Assembly: GCA_041477815.1 (NCBI GenBank)
Contig: JBGOUV010000446.1
Span: 1-5,134, forward strand
Source: JBGOUV01 sp041477815
GTDB taxonomy: Bacteria > Acidobacteriota > Terriglobia > Bryobacterales > JACQDG01
DNA length: 5,134 bases
Reading direction: 5' to 3'
Every line of letters starts with the position of its first letter. Position 1 is the stretch's first letter. Below the pieces are notes generated by a model. That model saw nothing but the letters and a program-made list of their open reading frames with translations. It ran no database searches and was not told the DNA's origin. Of this stretch, positions 1-5,134 are shown piece after piece. The translations under genes were made by a program, and so were the position numbers.

Positions 1-759
1 CAGCCGAAAGGCCCCGGCCACGCTCTCGCGGTTCCAGCCGAAGTCGCCGAGTCCTCCAGACACCCTCAGCTCAGCAGCCTCGGGCCGCCTGGTGATCACG
101 TTGACGGCTCCGCCCACCGCCTCCGAGCCATAGAGCGTCGACCCGCTGCCCCGCAGGACCTCCATCCTCGCAACGGCCTCCAGGGGCAAGGGCAGGTCCA
201 GGTCGTGGTGGCTGCTCTGAGGATCGCTGACCCGGTGTCCATTGATCAGCACCAGCGTCTGGCCGAAGCCCCCGCCCCGCACGTGTACATCGGCTTGGGT
301 CCCGTCCACGCCCCGCTCGCGAACGTCCACCGAAGCATCCATCTTGAGCAGATCGGTCAGCCACGACCCGGGAACCAGGGCGTTCTCCACCGGGATCACC
401 GTGATCGAGCGGTCGACTTCATCGAGTTGCCGAGGCTCCGGCGTGCCGGTAACCACCACCGGCGGCTCCACGCGTGTCTGCAGCGCCAGGACGACCGTAC
501 GGCTCCCCGGCGCATCGGCGGCAAGCGTAGCCGAGGCCAAGTCAGCCGCCTCCACGATCAGTCGGTGGCGGCCGCTGGCCAGGCCACAAAGCCGGGCCGC
601 TCCGGCCGCGTCGGTGCGCGCGGTCTTCTCGCCCGCCCGCACCGCGGCCCCGGCCACCGCCAGACCCGCCGGGTCGCGCACCTGCACCTCGAGGCAGTCG
701 GCCCCAGCCGCGCCTGCCGCCAGCAGCGTTGTTAACAGTAGTCCAACCCCAGGCGTCAT
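1..759 (-). CDS. TonB-dependent outer-membrane receptor, N-terminal part (carboxypeptidase-regulatory-like extension plus plug); runs off the left edge
   Basis: Partial gene: 253 residues are visible and the C-terminal beta-barrel lies beyond base 1. Receptors of this family are outer-membrane barrels that import scarce ligands using TonB/ExbBD energy. Residues 1-20 look like a signal peptide (hydrophobic GLLLTTLLAAGAAGA, likely cut before D21), although the n-region has no positive charge. Residues 23-93 (LEVQVRDPAGLAVAGAAV...RTDAAGAARL) match a carboxypeptidase-regulatory-like beta-sandwich domain. A TonB-box-like PPVVVTGTPEPRQLDEV follows at 99-115. The plug is at about 116-228, with VRGGGFGQTLVLINGHRV, RMEVLRGSGSTLYGSEAVGG and AVNVIT, closest in style to BtuB/siderophore receptors. 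The ATG at 759 is the only ATG, GTG or TTG before the upstream in-frame stop near 829-831, and no good ribosome-binding site precedes it. The substrate cannot be told because the barrel is missing. No STN signalling domain is apparent. The family call is firm; the ligand is unknown. Confidence 0.93.
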   Translation of the reverse strand, partial: MTPGVGLLLTTLLAAGAAGADCLEVQVRDPAGLAVAGAAVRAGEKTARTDAAGAARLCGLASGRHRLIVEAADLASATLAADAPGSRTVVLALQTRVEPPVVVTGTPEPRQLDEVDRSITVIPVENALVPGSWLTDLLKMDASVDVRERGVDGTQADVHVRGGGFGQTLVLINGHRVSDPQSSHHDLDLPLPLEAVARMEVLRGSGSTLYGSEAVGGAVNVITRRPEAAELRVSGGLGDFGWNRESVAGAFRL

Positions 760-793
760 TCTAGACAGAGGTGCTGTCGGTGAACCATCTTCT

Positions 794-823
794 AGTATAG
801 GAAGGCCGGGAATGTGGCGACAA
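794..823 (-). promoter_or_regulatory. Possible sigma70-type promoter for the TonB-dependent receptor
   Basis: Read on the minus strand, TTGTCG (823-818) and TATACT (799-794) are separated by 18 bases. They match the -35 consensus at 4 of 6 positions and the -10 consensus at 5 of 6. A start point near 787 would give a leader of about 28 bases before the receptor ATG at 759. The -35 box would lie inside the first codons of the sigma gene, so both divergent genes share the same few bases. This is a by-eye match only, and an ECF-type promoter recognised by the neighbouring sigma factor was not identified. Confidence 0.35.
799..805 (+). promoter_or_regulatory. Ribosome-binding site deciding the GTG start of the sigma factor
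   Basis: AGGAAGG lies 8 bases before GTG at 814, which is good spacing for initiation there. The in-frame ATG at 823 would be 17 bases away, too far, so the GTG start is preferred. Confidence 0.6.
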
Positions 824-1365
824 TGATTCTAACGGTACCCGCCGCAACCACCGTGGTAGGCGGCCACGCCCTGGTCGCAGCCGCCCGCGCCGGCGACCGG
901 ACGGCCTTCGGTCAATTGTATCACCAATATTGGCGGATGGTTCACGGGATCCTGCTGGTCCGCGTCCCCCGCAACGAGGTCGACGACCTCGCCCAGGACG
1001 TATTCCTTTCCGCCTGGCGCCAGTTGCACGCTCTGCGGGACGCGGCGGCCTTCCCGGGATGGCTGGCCCGGATCGCACGGAACCGCGCCCACGACCACCA
1101 CCGGCGCTCCCAGAACAGCGTGGAGCTCTCCGAGGATCTGCCGGTTGAGGACGCGCCCGAGGCCGAGGCCTGCCAGGCCCTGGCCGCGATCCAGTCCCTG
1201 CCCGACGCCTACCGTGAGACGCTAATTCTTCGCCTCGTGGAGGGCCTGACCGGACCTGAGATCGCCGCGCGCACCGGCTTGGCCCCGGGGTCGGTGCGGG
1301 TGAACCTGCACCGGGGCATGAGACTGCTGCGCGAGAAACTGGAAGGGAGGGGAGCCCATGTCTAA
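814..1365 (+). CDS. ECF-family RNA polymerase sigma factor (sigma-70 group 4)
   Basis: A 183-residue protein, normal length for a two-domain ECF sigma factor, which directs core RNA polymerase to a small set of promoters in response to an envelope or extracellular signal. Sigma region 2 spans about 27-98 (GDRTAFGQLYHQYWRMVHG, then the core-binding stretch DDLAQDVFLSAWRQLHALRD at 57-76 and FPGWLARIARNRAHDHHRR at 80-98). A short acidic linker follows (EDLPVEDAPEAEA). Region 4 spans about 121-177: IQSLPDAYRETLILRLVEGL, then the helix-turn-helix LTGPEIAARTGLAPGSVRVN and LHRGMRLLREKLE. There is no C-terminal extension. The last 8 bases overlap the downstream FecR-like gene, so the two are probably translationally coupled and functionally paired. 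It is divergent from the TonB-dependent receptor, a plausible target, but no ECF promoter motif was found there. The family call is firm; the subgroup and regulon are unknown. Confidence 0.95.
   Translation: MATMILTVPAATTVVGGHALVAAARAGDRTAFGQLYHQYWRMVHGILLVRVPRNEVDDLAQDVFLSAWRQLHALRDAAAFPGWLARIARNRAHDHHRRSQNSVELSEDLPVEDAPEAEACQALAAIQSLPDAYRETLILRLVEGLTGPEIAARTGLAPGSVRVNLHRGMRLLREKLEGRGAHV
1345..1354 (+). promoter_or_regulatory. Ribosome-binding site of the FecR-like gene, inside the sigma gene
   Basis: GGGAGGGGAG within the last sigma codons places a GGAGG core 7 bases before ATG 1358. This strong site, with the 8-bp overlap of the two reading frames, supports translational coupling of sigma factor and membrane regulator. 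Confidence 0.7.
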
Positions 1366-2305
1366 CGACTACTGGTGGGACCGCTCCGGCCAGCCGGACC
1401 CGGAAGTGGAACGCCTGGAGAGGGTGCTGGGCCGGCTCCGCTCCGTTCCCCCACCGCTCGATTTGCCTGAGCCGAAGGTAGTGGCGATGCCGCGCCGCTG
1501 GTGGGCGCTGCAGGCCGTGGCCGCCGGACTCGTGCTGGTCCTGACCGCGACCTGGGTGGTAACCCGCCCGATGAAGACCACCTGGAACGTGTCCTGGCAG
1601 CGCGGCTCGCCGGCGGGCCGGGAGCGCCTGGCCGTGGGGGAGTGGCTGGAAACCGATGCCGCCTCGCGCGCCCAGATCCAGGTCGGCCGCATCGGCCAGG
1701 TGGACGTCGCGCCCAACACGCTGCTGCGGCTGGTGGCCGCCCGCTCCACCGATCACCGCCTGGCCCTGCGGCGCGGCGAGATCCGCGCCCGCATCTCGGC
1801 GCCGCCTCGCCTGTTCTTCGTCGAAACCCCCTCCGCCCTGGCCACCGACCTTGGCTGCGACTACACGCTCCAGGTCGATGACAACGGCGTCGGGCTCCTG
1901 CACGTCTCCCACGGCTGGGTGTCGTTCGAGCTGGCCGGACGGGAGTCGTTCGTCAGCGAAGGAGCCAGTTGCGTCACCCGCCCCGGCGTCGGACCCGGAA
2001 CCCCCTATTACGAGGATGCCTCGGAGGCCCTCCGCGCGGCCCTCACCAGGTTCGACTTCGAAAGCGGCGGCCCGGCGGCCCTGCAAGTCATCCTGGCCGA
2101 GTCCCGCCGCCGGGACGCCCTGACCCTCTGGCACCTGCTGGCCCGCACCACCGACCCCGACCGCGGCCGCGTCTATGACCGCCTGGCCGCCCTGGTCGAC
2201 GTGCCCGCAGGAGTTACCCGCGAAAAGGTGGTCGCCGGCGACAAGCCTACCCTGCAACTCTGGTGGGATGAGCTGGGTCTGGAGGAAGGTGGCTGGTGGC
2301 GGTAA
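1358..2305 (+). CDS. FecR-domain transmembrane protein, probable regulator (anti-sigma or co-activator) of the adjacent ECF sigma factor
   Basis: A 315-residue protein with one membrane segment at about 49-69 (WALQAVAAGLVLVLTATWVVT), preceded by the basic PRRW. The order is as follows. The short N-terminal region of about 45 residues (DYWWDRSGQPDPEVERLERVLGRLR) is predicted cytoplasmic and suited to contact the sigma factor. After the membrane span comes a periplasmic FecR domain at about 88-205, with VGEWLETDAASRAQIQVG, VDVAPNTLLRL, LRRGEIRARI, FVETPSALATDLGCDYTLQV and GLLHVSHGWVSFEL. A helical tail covers about 219-315, with LTLWHLLARTT, RGRVYDRLAALVDVPAGVTR and LWWDELGL. FecR proteins relay a periplasmic signal through the inner membrane to an ECF sigma factor. 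The overlap with the sigma gene fits that role. The N-terminus lacks both a zinc anti-sigma HxxxCxxC motif and the classical FecR N-terminal domain. Whether it inhibits or activates sigma is not visible. Confidence 0.88.
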   Translation: MSNDYWWDRSGQPDPEVERLERVLGRLRSVPPPLDLPEPKVVAMPRRWWALQAVAAGLVLVLTATWVVTRPMKTTWNVSWQRGSPAGRERLAVGEWLETDAASRAQIQVGRIGQVDVAPNTLLRLVAARSTDHRLALRRGEIRARISAPPRLFFVETPSALATDLGCDYTLQVDDNGVGLLHVSHGWVSFELAGRESFVSEGASCVTRPGVGPGTPYYEDASEALRAALTRFDFESGGPAALQVILAESRRRDALTLWHLLARTTDPDRGRVYDRLAALVDVPAGVTREKVVAGDKPTLQLWWDELGLEEGGWWR

Positions 2306-2353
2306 ATTCCAGACTTGTAAGATATACCTCCTCATGGTACGTTGCAAACCATG
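2306..2353 (+). promoter_or_regulatory. Short leader without Shine-Dalgarno; possible hairpin over the lipoprotein start codon
   Basis: This 45-bp gap before ATG 2351 is AT-richer than its surroundings and has no purine-rich ribosome-binding site. It carries instead ACCTCCTC at 2326-2333, which resembles the 16S 3' end rather than its complement. CATGGT (2333-2338) and ACCATG (2348-2353) form a perfect 6-bp inverted repeat with a 9-base loop, so in RNA the start codon would be base-paired. TAAGAT (2318-2323) resembles a -10 box, but no -35 partner lies at the right distance. No terminator is visible, so readthrough from the FecR-like gene is expected. Confidence 0.35.
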
Positions 2354-3886
2354 GCACACCGTACCACCGCCCTCGCGCTAGCCCTCGTCCTCCTCGCAAC
2401 GCAGCCCGGCTGCAAAGTCAACAAGGTCAGAAAAGTCGACGTCGCCACGGTACCGCAGCCTGAAAAGGAAACCCTCAGCGGCGTCACCACCAAACTCGGA
2501 GAAGAGGTGTCTTTCGACTGGCCGGGCGGCGCCCTGAAGGAGGATGTCATCCACGCCCAGGTTAAGAAGGCGCCCTATTCGATTCCCCTCAGCGAGGTGC
2601 AGCGTCTCTGGATCACCCGCCAGGGGATCTCCACCGCCCGGACCATCGGCCTGTCGGCGGCGATTGCGGTCGGCACGCTGGTTGTCCTGGCCGCGATTGT
2701 GCTCGCCACCAAGCAATCCTGCCCCTTCGTCTACTCCTGGGACGGAACGCGGTATGTCTTCGACGCCGAACCCTACGGCGGCGCGATCGCGCGCGGCCTC
2801 GAGCGGGACGACTATTCCCCCCTCGACCACCTGCGCCCGCAGGACGGCCTCTACCGGCTCCTGCTCACCAACGAGGTGGACGAAACGCAGTACACCAACT
2901 TCCTGGAGCTGTGGGTGGTGGATCATCCCCGCGGCACTCGCGTACTGCCCGATGATGACGGCCGGCTCTACGCCCTGACCCAGATTCAGCCCCTTGCCGC
3001 CGCTCGCGACCGCCACGGTAACGACCTCCTGCGCTGGCTCCAGGCCACAGATCGCCGGATCTGGGAGCCCGCAGCCACAGTGGGCTCCGACGGCGAGCTC
3101 CGCCAGGAGGTCATTCTCACCTTCGCCAAGCCGGCCGGAGCCACGCAGGCCAAGCTCATCGTCAACGCCGGCACCGGTCTGTGGGGTTCGCTCATGATCA
3201 AAAGGATGATCGAGCTGCGCGGGCGCGAAGCCGCCGCCTGGCTCGCCTCCCTGGACACCGACCCTGCCCAGACGGAGGCGCTGCACTCCTGGACCGCGCG
3301 AGAAGAGCTCTACCGGCTGGGAGTCTACGTGGAAGAACCCACCGGCTGGGAATGGCGCGGCTCGTTCCTGGGGGCCGGCCCCCTGCTGGTAAAGGACCGG
3401 GTCGTACCTCTAGACCTGAGCCGCGTGCGAGGCAGCCAGCTCCGGCTGCGCTTGCGCCCGCCTCTGGGGTTCTGGGCGCTCAACTCCTTCGCCATCTCTT
3501 ACGCGGCGGACCAGACGGTAGACTCCCAGCGCGTGTCGCCCACCCTGGCCCGCACCACGCAGGGCCAGAACGTCCTGCCGGACCTGCTGGCCAAAGACGA
3601 TCGGTATTACGCTATGCCTAACATGACGGACCGGGCCGAGCTTACCTTCCCGGCTCCTCCTGCCAAGCCCGGCATGGATCGAACCGTGATCCTGCACAGC
3701 CGAGGCTGGTATCAGCTCCACCTGGCCGCCGGCGGCGATGGGGACGTCAAGACGTTGCAGGCGATCGCCCTAGGTCGCGATGCGGCCGCTCGCTACGCCG
3801 TTGACGAATACGGCCAGTGGCAGGCCGCCCGTCAAACTCCCGGGAGTAAGTCTTTCAGCACCAGCCGCCAGCCGACACCCCAATAA
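2351..3886 (+). CDS. Predicted lipoprotein of uncharacterised family with SCPFVYSWDG segment and an internal hydrophobic helix
   Basis: I cannot assign a function. The product has 511 residues. The N-terminus MAHRTTALALALVLLATQPG followed by C21 looks like a lipoprotein signal peptide, although the lipobox (QPGC) lacks the usual Leu at -3. Residues 29-93 form a small beta-rich region (LSGVTTKLGEEVSFDWPGG...YSIPLSEVQRLWITR), perhaps a small barrel. Residues 98-120 are a hydrophobic helix (TIGLSAAIAVGTLVVLAAIVLAT). Next comes SCPFVYSWDGTRYVFDAEPYGG (split here as SCPFVYSWDG at 123-132 and RYVFDAEPYGG at 134-144), then ARGLERDDYSPLDHLRP and NEVDETQYTN. This segment resembles, from memory, hypothetical proteins in Acidobacteria and Bacteroidetes. 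The remainder is rich in W, Y and beta-prone stretches (about 215-470). C21 and C124 are the only cysteines. The start is ATG 2351; the TTG 9 bases upstream is less likely. The gene lies 45 bp downstream of the FecR-like gene on the same strand, probably in one transcript. The last 18 codons, stop included, overlap recJ antisense. Confidence 0.8.
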   Translation: MAHRTTALALALVLLATQPGCKVNKVRKVDVATVPQPEKETLSGVTTKLGEEVSFDWPGGALKEDVIHAQVKKAPYSIPLSEVQRLWITRQGISTARTIGLSAAIAVGTLVVLAAIVLATKQSCPFVYSWDGTRYVFDAEPYGGAIARGLERDDYSPLDHLRPQDGLYRLLLTNEVDETQYTNFLELWVVDHPRGTRVLPDDDGRLYALTQIQPLAAARDRHGNDLLRWLQATDRRIWEPAATVGSDGELRQEVILTFAKPAGATQAKLIVNAGTGLWGSLMIKRMIELRGREAAAWLASLDTDPAQTEALHSWTAREELYRLGVYVEEPTGWEWRGSFLGAGPLLVKDRVVPLDLSRVRGSQLRLRLRPPLGFWALNSFAISYAADQTVDSQRVSPTLARTTQGQNVLPDLLAKDDRYYAMPNMTDRAELTFPAPPAKPGMDRTVILHSRGWYQLHLAAGGDGDVKTLQAIALGRDAAARYAVDEYGQWQAARQTPGSKSFSTSRQPTPQ

Positions 3887-5134
3887 TCGTCGGGCTCGAC
3901 GGTGAAAGCGGCCTCCAGCGCCGCTCCCGCGCCCAGGGCGCCGGCGCGTCCGGCCATGTTCCATCCCATGGCGCTCATGGTGCGTCCGTCCTGGCGTAGC
4001 ACCAGCTTGAGGTGCTTCTCTTTCACGATCCGCGGCTCGCTCGATATCTTCACCCCGGCCGACGCAAACACCGGCTCGGGGTTGCCCATGCCGTAAGGCT
4101 CGAGCCGCTCCAGGGCGGCCATGTTCTGCTCGTTGATGTCGGCAAAGGCGAGATCGGCGTCCACCGCCAGCTCGGCGATAAGGTCTTCCGGGGTCAGCCG
4201 GGCCCGGGCATACTGCTCGAACCGCGCCCGCAATTCGTCGACTCGTGCGGCCGGCAGCTCAAACCCGGCCGCCTGCCGGTGCCCCCCGTGCCGGTGGAAC
4301 AGGTCTTTCATCGACTCCAGCGCTTCCAGGAGATGAAAGCCCCGGATGCTCCGACCCGAGCCGCGGGCGACGCCTGCCTCCGTGTCGATCGAGACCACCA
4401 AGGTCGGCCTATGGAAGCGCTCGACCAGGCGCGAGGCCACAATCCCAATGACGCCGCGATGCCACCCCTCGCCGGCGGCCACCAGCGAGGCCTGCTCCTC
4501 CGGCAGCGCCTCCGGCAGCGCGCCCAGCGCGTCCTCCAGGATCGCCCCTTCGGTCAACTGGCGGTCGCTGTTCAGACCACTCAAGCGCGCCGCCAGCTCC
4601 GCCGCGCGCGCCGCATCGGACACCGAAAACAACTCCACCACGTCCGCCGCCGTGGCCATCCGTCCGGCGGCGTTGAGCCGCGGCGCCACCCGGAACGCCA
4701 CCTCTCCCGCGGTGGGACGCCGCCCCTCGGCAAAGCCGGCCGACGCCAGCAGCGCCTTCAGGCCCACGTTGACCGGCCGGCGCAGACCCTCCAGCCCGAA
4801 CTTCACGATGATGCGGTTCTCTCCCAGCAGCGGCACCACGTCGGCCACGGTTCCGATCGCCACCATCCGCAGCATCGACAGCAGAACCTTCTCCAGACGC
4901 TCGCGCGGCCACTCCAGGCTGCCCAGCAGCGCCTGGGCCAGTTTGAACACCACCCCCACCCCGCAGAGATTCTTCTCCGGATACGGGCACCCCGGCTGGT
5001 TGGGGTTCAGGAAGGCCAGGGCCGGCGGCAGCGCCTCATCCGGCAGGTGGTGATCGGTTATAATACAATCAATGCCTATAGCGGCGGCGCGCTCCACCAC
5101 CGGGGTCTCCCGCGTGCCGGTATCGACGCTGACG
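3832..5134 (-). CDS. recJ: Single-stranded-DNA-specific 5'-3' exonuclease RecJ (DHH family), C-terminal 433 residues; N-terminus off the right edge
   Basis: RecJ degrades single-stranded DNA 5' to 3' in recombinational repair, mismatch repair and stalled-fork processing, in the cytoplasm with divalent metal. The visible part begins VSVDTGTRE (metal-ligand DTG motif), followed by IIDC-type strand and TDHHLPDEALPPA, the DHH signature, coded at 5055-5047. Then come NPNQPGCPYPEKNLCGVGV, AIGTVADVVPLLGENR and RLNAAGRM. The DHHA1 part carries GWHRGVIGIVASRLVERF, SGRSIRGFHLLEALE and the HGGHRQAAG motif (GGH at visible residues 283-285). The C-terminal OB-fold part has LEPYGMGNPEPVF and ends YWGVGWRLVLKDLLPGV. 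Family members usually have about 570 residues, so roughly 130, including the first catalytic motif, lie outside. The GTG at 5100 is internal, not the start, because coding homology continues past it to the edge. All visible catalytic motifs are intact. The gene converges on the lipoprotein gene with a 55-bp overlap. Confidence 0.97.
   Translation of the reverse strand, partial: VSVDTGTRETPVVERAAAIGIDCIITDHHLPDEALPPALAFLNPNQPGCPYPEKNLCGVGVVFKLAQALLGSLEWPRERLEKVLLSMLRMVAIGTVADVVPLLGENRIIVKFGLEGLRRPVNVGLKALLASAGFAEGRRPTAGEVAFRVAPRLNAAGRMATAADVVELFSVSDAARAAELAARLSGLNSDRQLTEGAILEDALGALPEALPEEQASLVAAGEGWHRGVIGIVASRLVERFHRPTLVVSIDTEAGVARGSGRSIRGFHLLEALESMKDLFHRHGGHRQAAGFELPAARVDELRARFEQYARARLTPEDLIAELAVDADLAFADINEQNMAALERLEPYGMGNPEPVFASAGVKISSEPRIVKEKHLKLVLRQDGRTMSAMGWNMAGRAGALGAGAALEAAFTVEPDDYWGVGWRLVLKDLLPGV
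3836..3847. repeat. 12-bp perfect palindrome at the recJ stop codon
   Basis: ACTCCCGGGAGT equals its own reverse complement and lies just inside recJ from its TGA (3834-3832), within the convergent overlap. As RNA it would form only a 4-bp stem with a 4-base loop and has no T-tract, so it is a poor intrinsic terminator. Any role as a protein site is speculative. Confidence 0.4.

Noticed and set aside
792..800. CTAGTATAG as a -10 box for the sigma gene on the plus strand
   Set aside because: It would start transcription on top of the ribosome-binding site (799-805), leaving almost no leader. The same bases read better as the -10 of the divergent receptor promoter.
205..826. Two plus-strand open frames (205-735 and 242-826) across the receptor gene
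   Set aside because: The minus-strand frame there encodes an unmistakable signal peptide, TonB box and plug; the plus-strand products have no family features.
2342..2350. TTG start three codons upstream for the lipoprotein
   Set aside because: No better ribosome-binding site precedes it. ATG 2351 gives a normal signal peptide with MAHR as a charged n-region.
761..2359. 532-codon open frame on the minus strand opposite the sigma and FecR-like genes
   Set aside because: Its translation is low-complexity and rich in R, G and P, with no recognisable domain, while both plus-strand genes beneath it have clear family motifs. It is the usual antisense shadow of high-GC coding DNA.
2334..2381. 15-codon upstream reading frame (ATG 2334) overlapping the lipoprotein start
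   Set aside because: It has no ribosome-binding site and no sign of conservation; the ATG arises from the CATGG inverted-repeat arm.
2378..3286. 302-codon minus-strand open frame opposite the lipoprotein gene
   Set aside because: No domain or ribosome-binding site was seen. The plus strand has a signal peptide, a hydrophobic helix and dense motif-like residues, so coding on the plus strand is favoured.
4346..5053. 235-codon plus-strand open frame opposite recJ
   Set aside because: The product is Ser/Arg/Ala-rich filler, whereas the minus strand is recJ with all expected motifs.
5059..5064. Perfect TATAAT on the plus strand inside recJ
   Set aside because: It falls in codons for conserved residues just before DHH (ATT ATA ACC), has no evident -35 partner, and would drive transcription out of recJ in the antisense direction. 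Probably an accident of local isoleucine codons.

Overview
The window is GC-rich, densely packed bacterial chromosome with four protein genes, two of them cut by the window edges. No RNA gene, CRISPR array, insertion sequence or integrase was recognised. A member of the Acidobacteriota (Bryobacter/Solibacter-like) is the best guess. This rests on recalled resemblance of the FecR-like protein's two flanking segments (YWWDRSGQPDPEVERLE near its start, WHLLART...RGRVYDRLAAL...LWWDELGL at its end) to acidobacterial FecR proteins, and it is not proven here.

Layout. Positions 1-759 (minus) hold the N-terminal 253 residues of a TonB-dependent outer-membrane receptor: signal peptide, carboxypeptidase-regulatory-like domain, TonB box and plug. 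A 54-bp divergent gap (760-813) separates it from a plus-strand run. That run is an ECF sigma factor (814-1365), a FecR-domain membrane protein that overlaps it by 8 bp (1358-2305) and, after 45 bp, a large predicted lipoprotein of an uncharacterised family (2351-3886). The 3' end of the lipoprotein gene overlaps tail-to-tail by 55 bp with recJ on the minus strand (3832 to beyond 5134), whose N-terminus lies outside the window. No gene-free stretch exceeds about 55 bases.

How the genes may work together. The sigma factor and the FecR-like protein form a translationally coupled sigma/membrane-regulator pair, as in FecI/FecR cell-surface signalling. The adjacent receptor gives the locus the parts list of an outer-membrane-to-cytoplasm signalling pathway. 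The receptor, however, is divergent, and its extension looks like a carboxypeptidase-regulatory-like fold rather than the STN signalling domain of FecA-type transducers. Direct Fec-type signalling is therefore unproven. The lipoprotein, with its conserved-looking SCPFVYSWDG segment, is the least understood part and could be the cell-envelope sensor or effector of the module. That role is inferred from position only. RecJ is a housekeeping DNA-repair exonuclease with no evident functional link to the rest.
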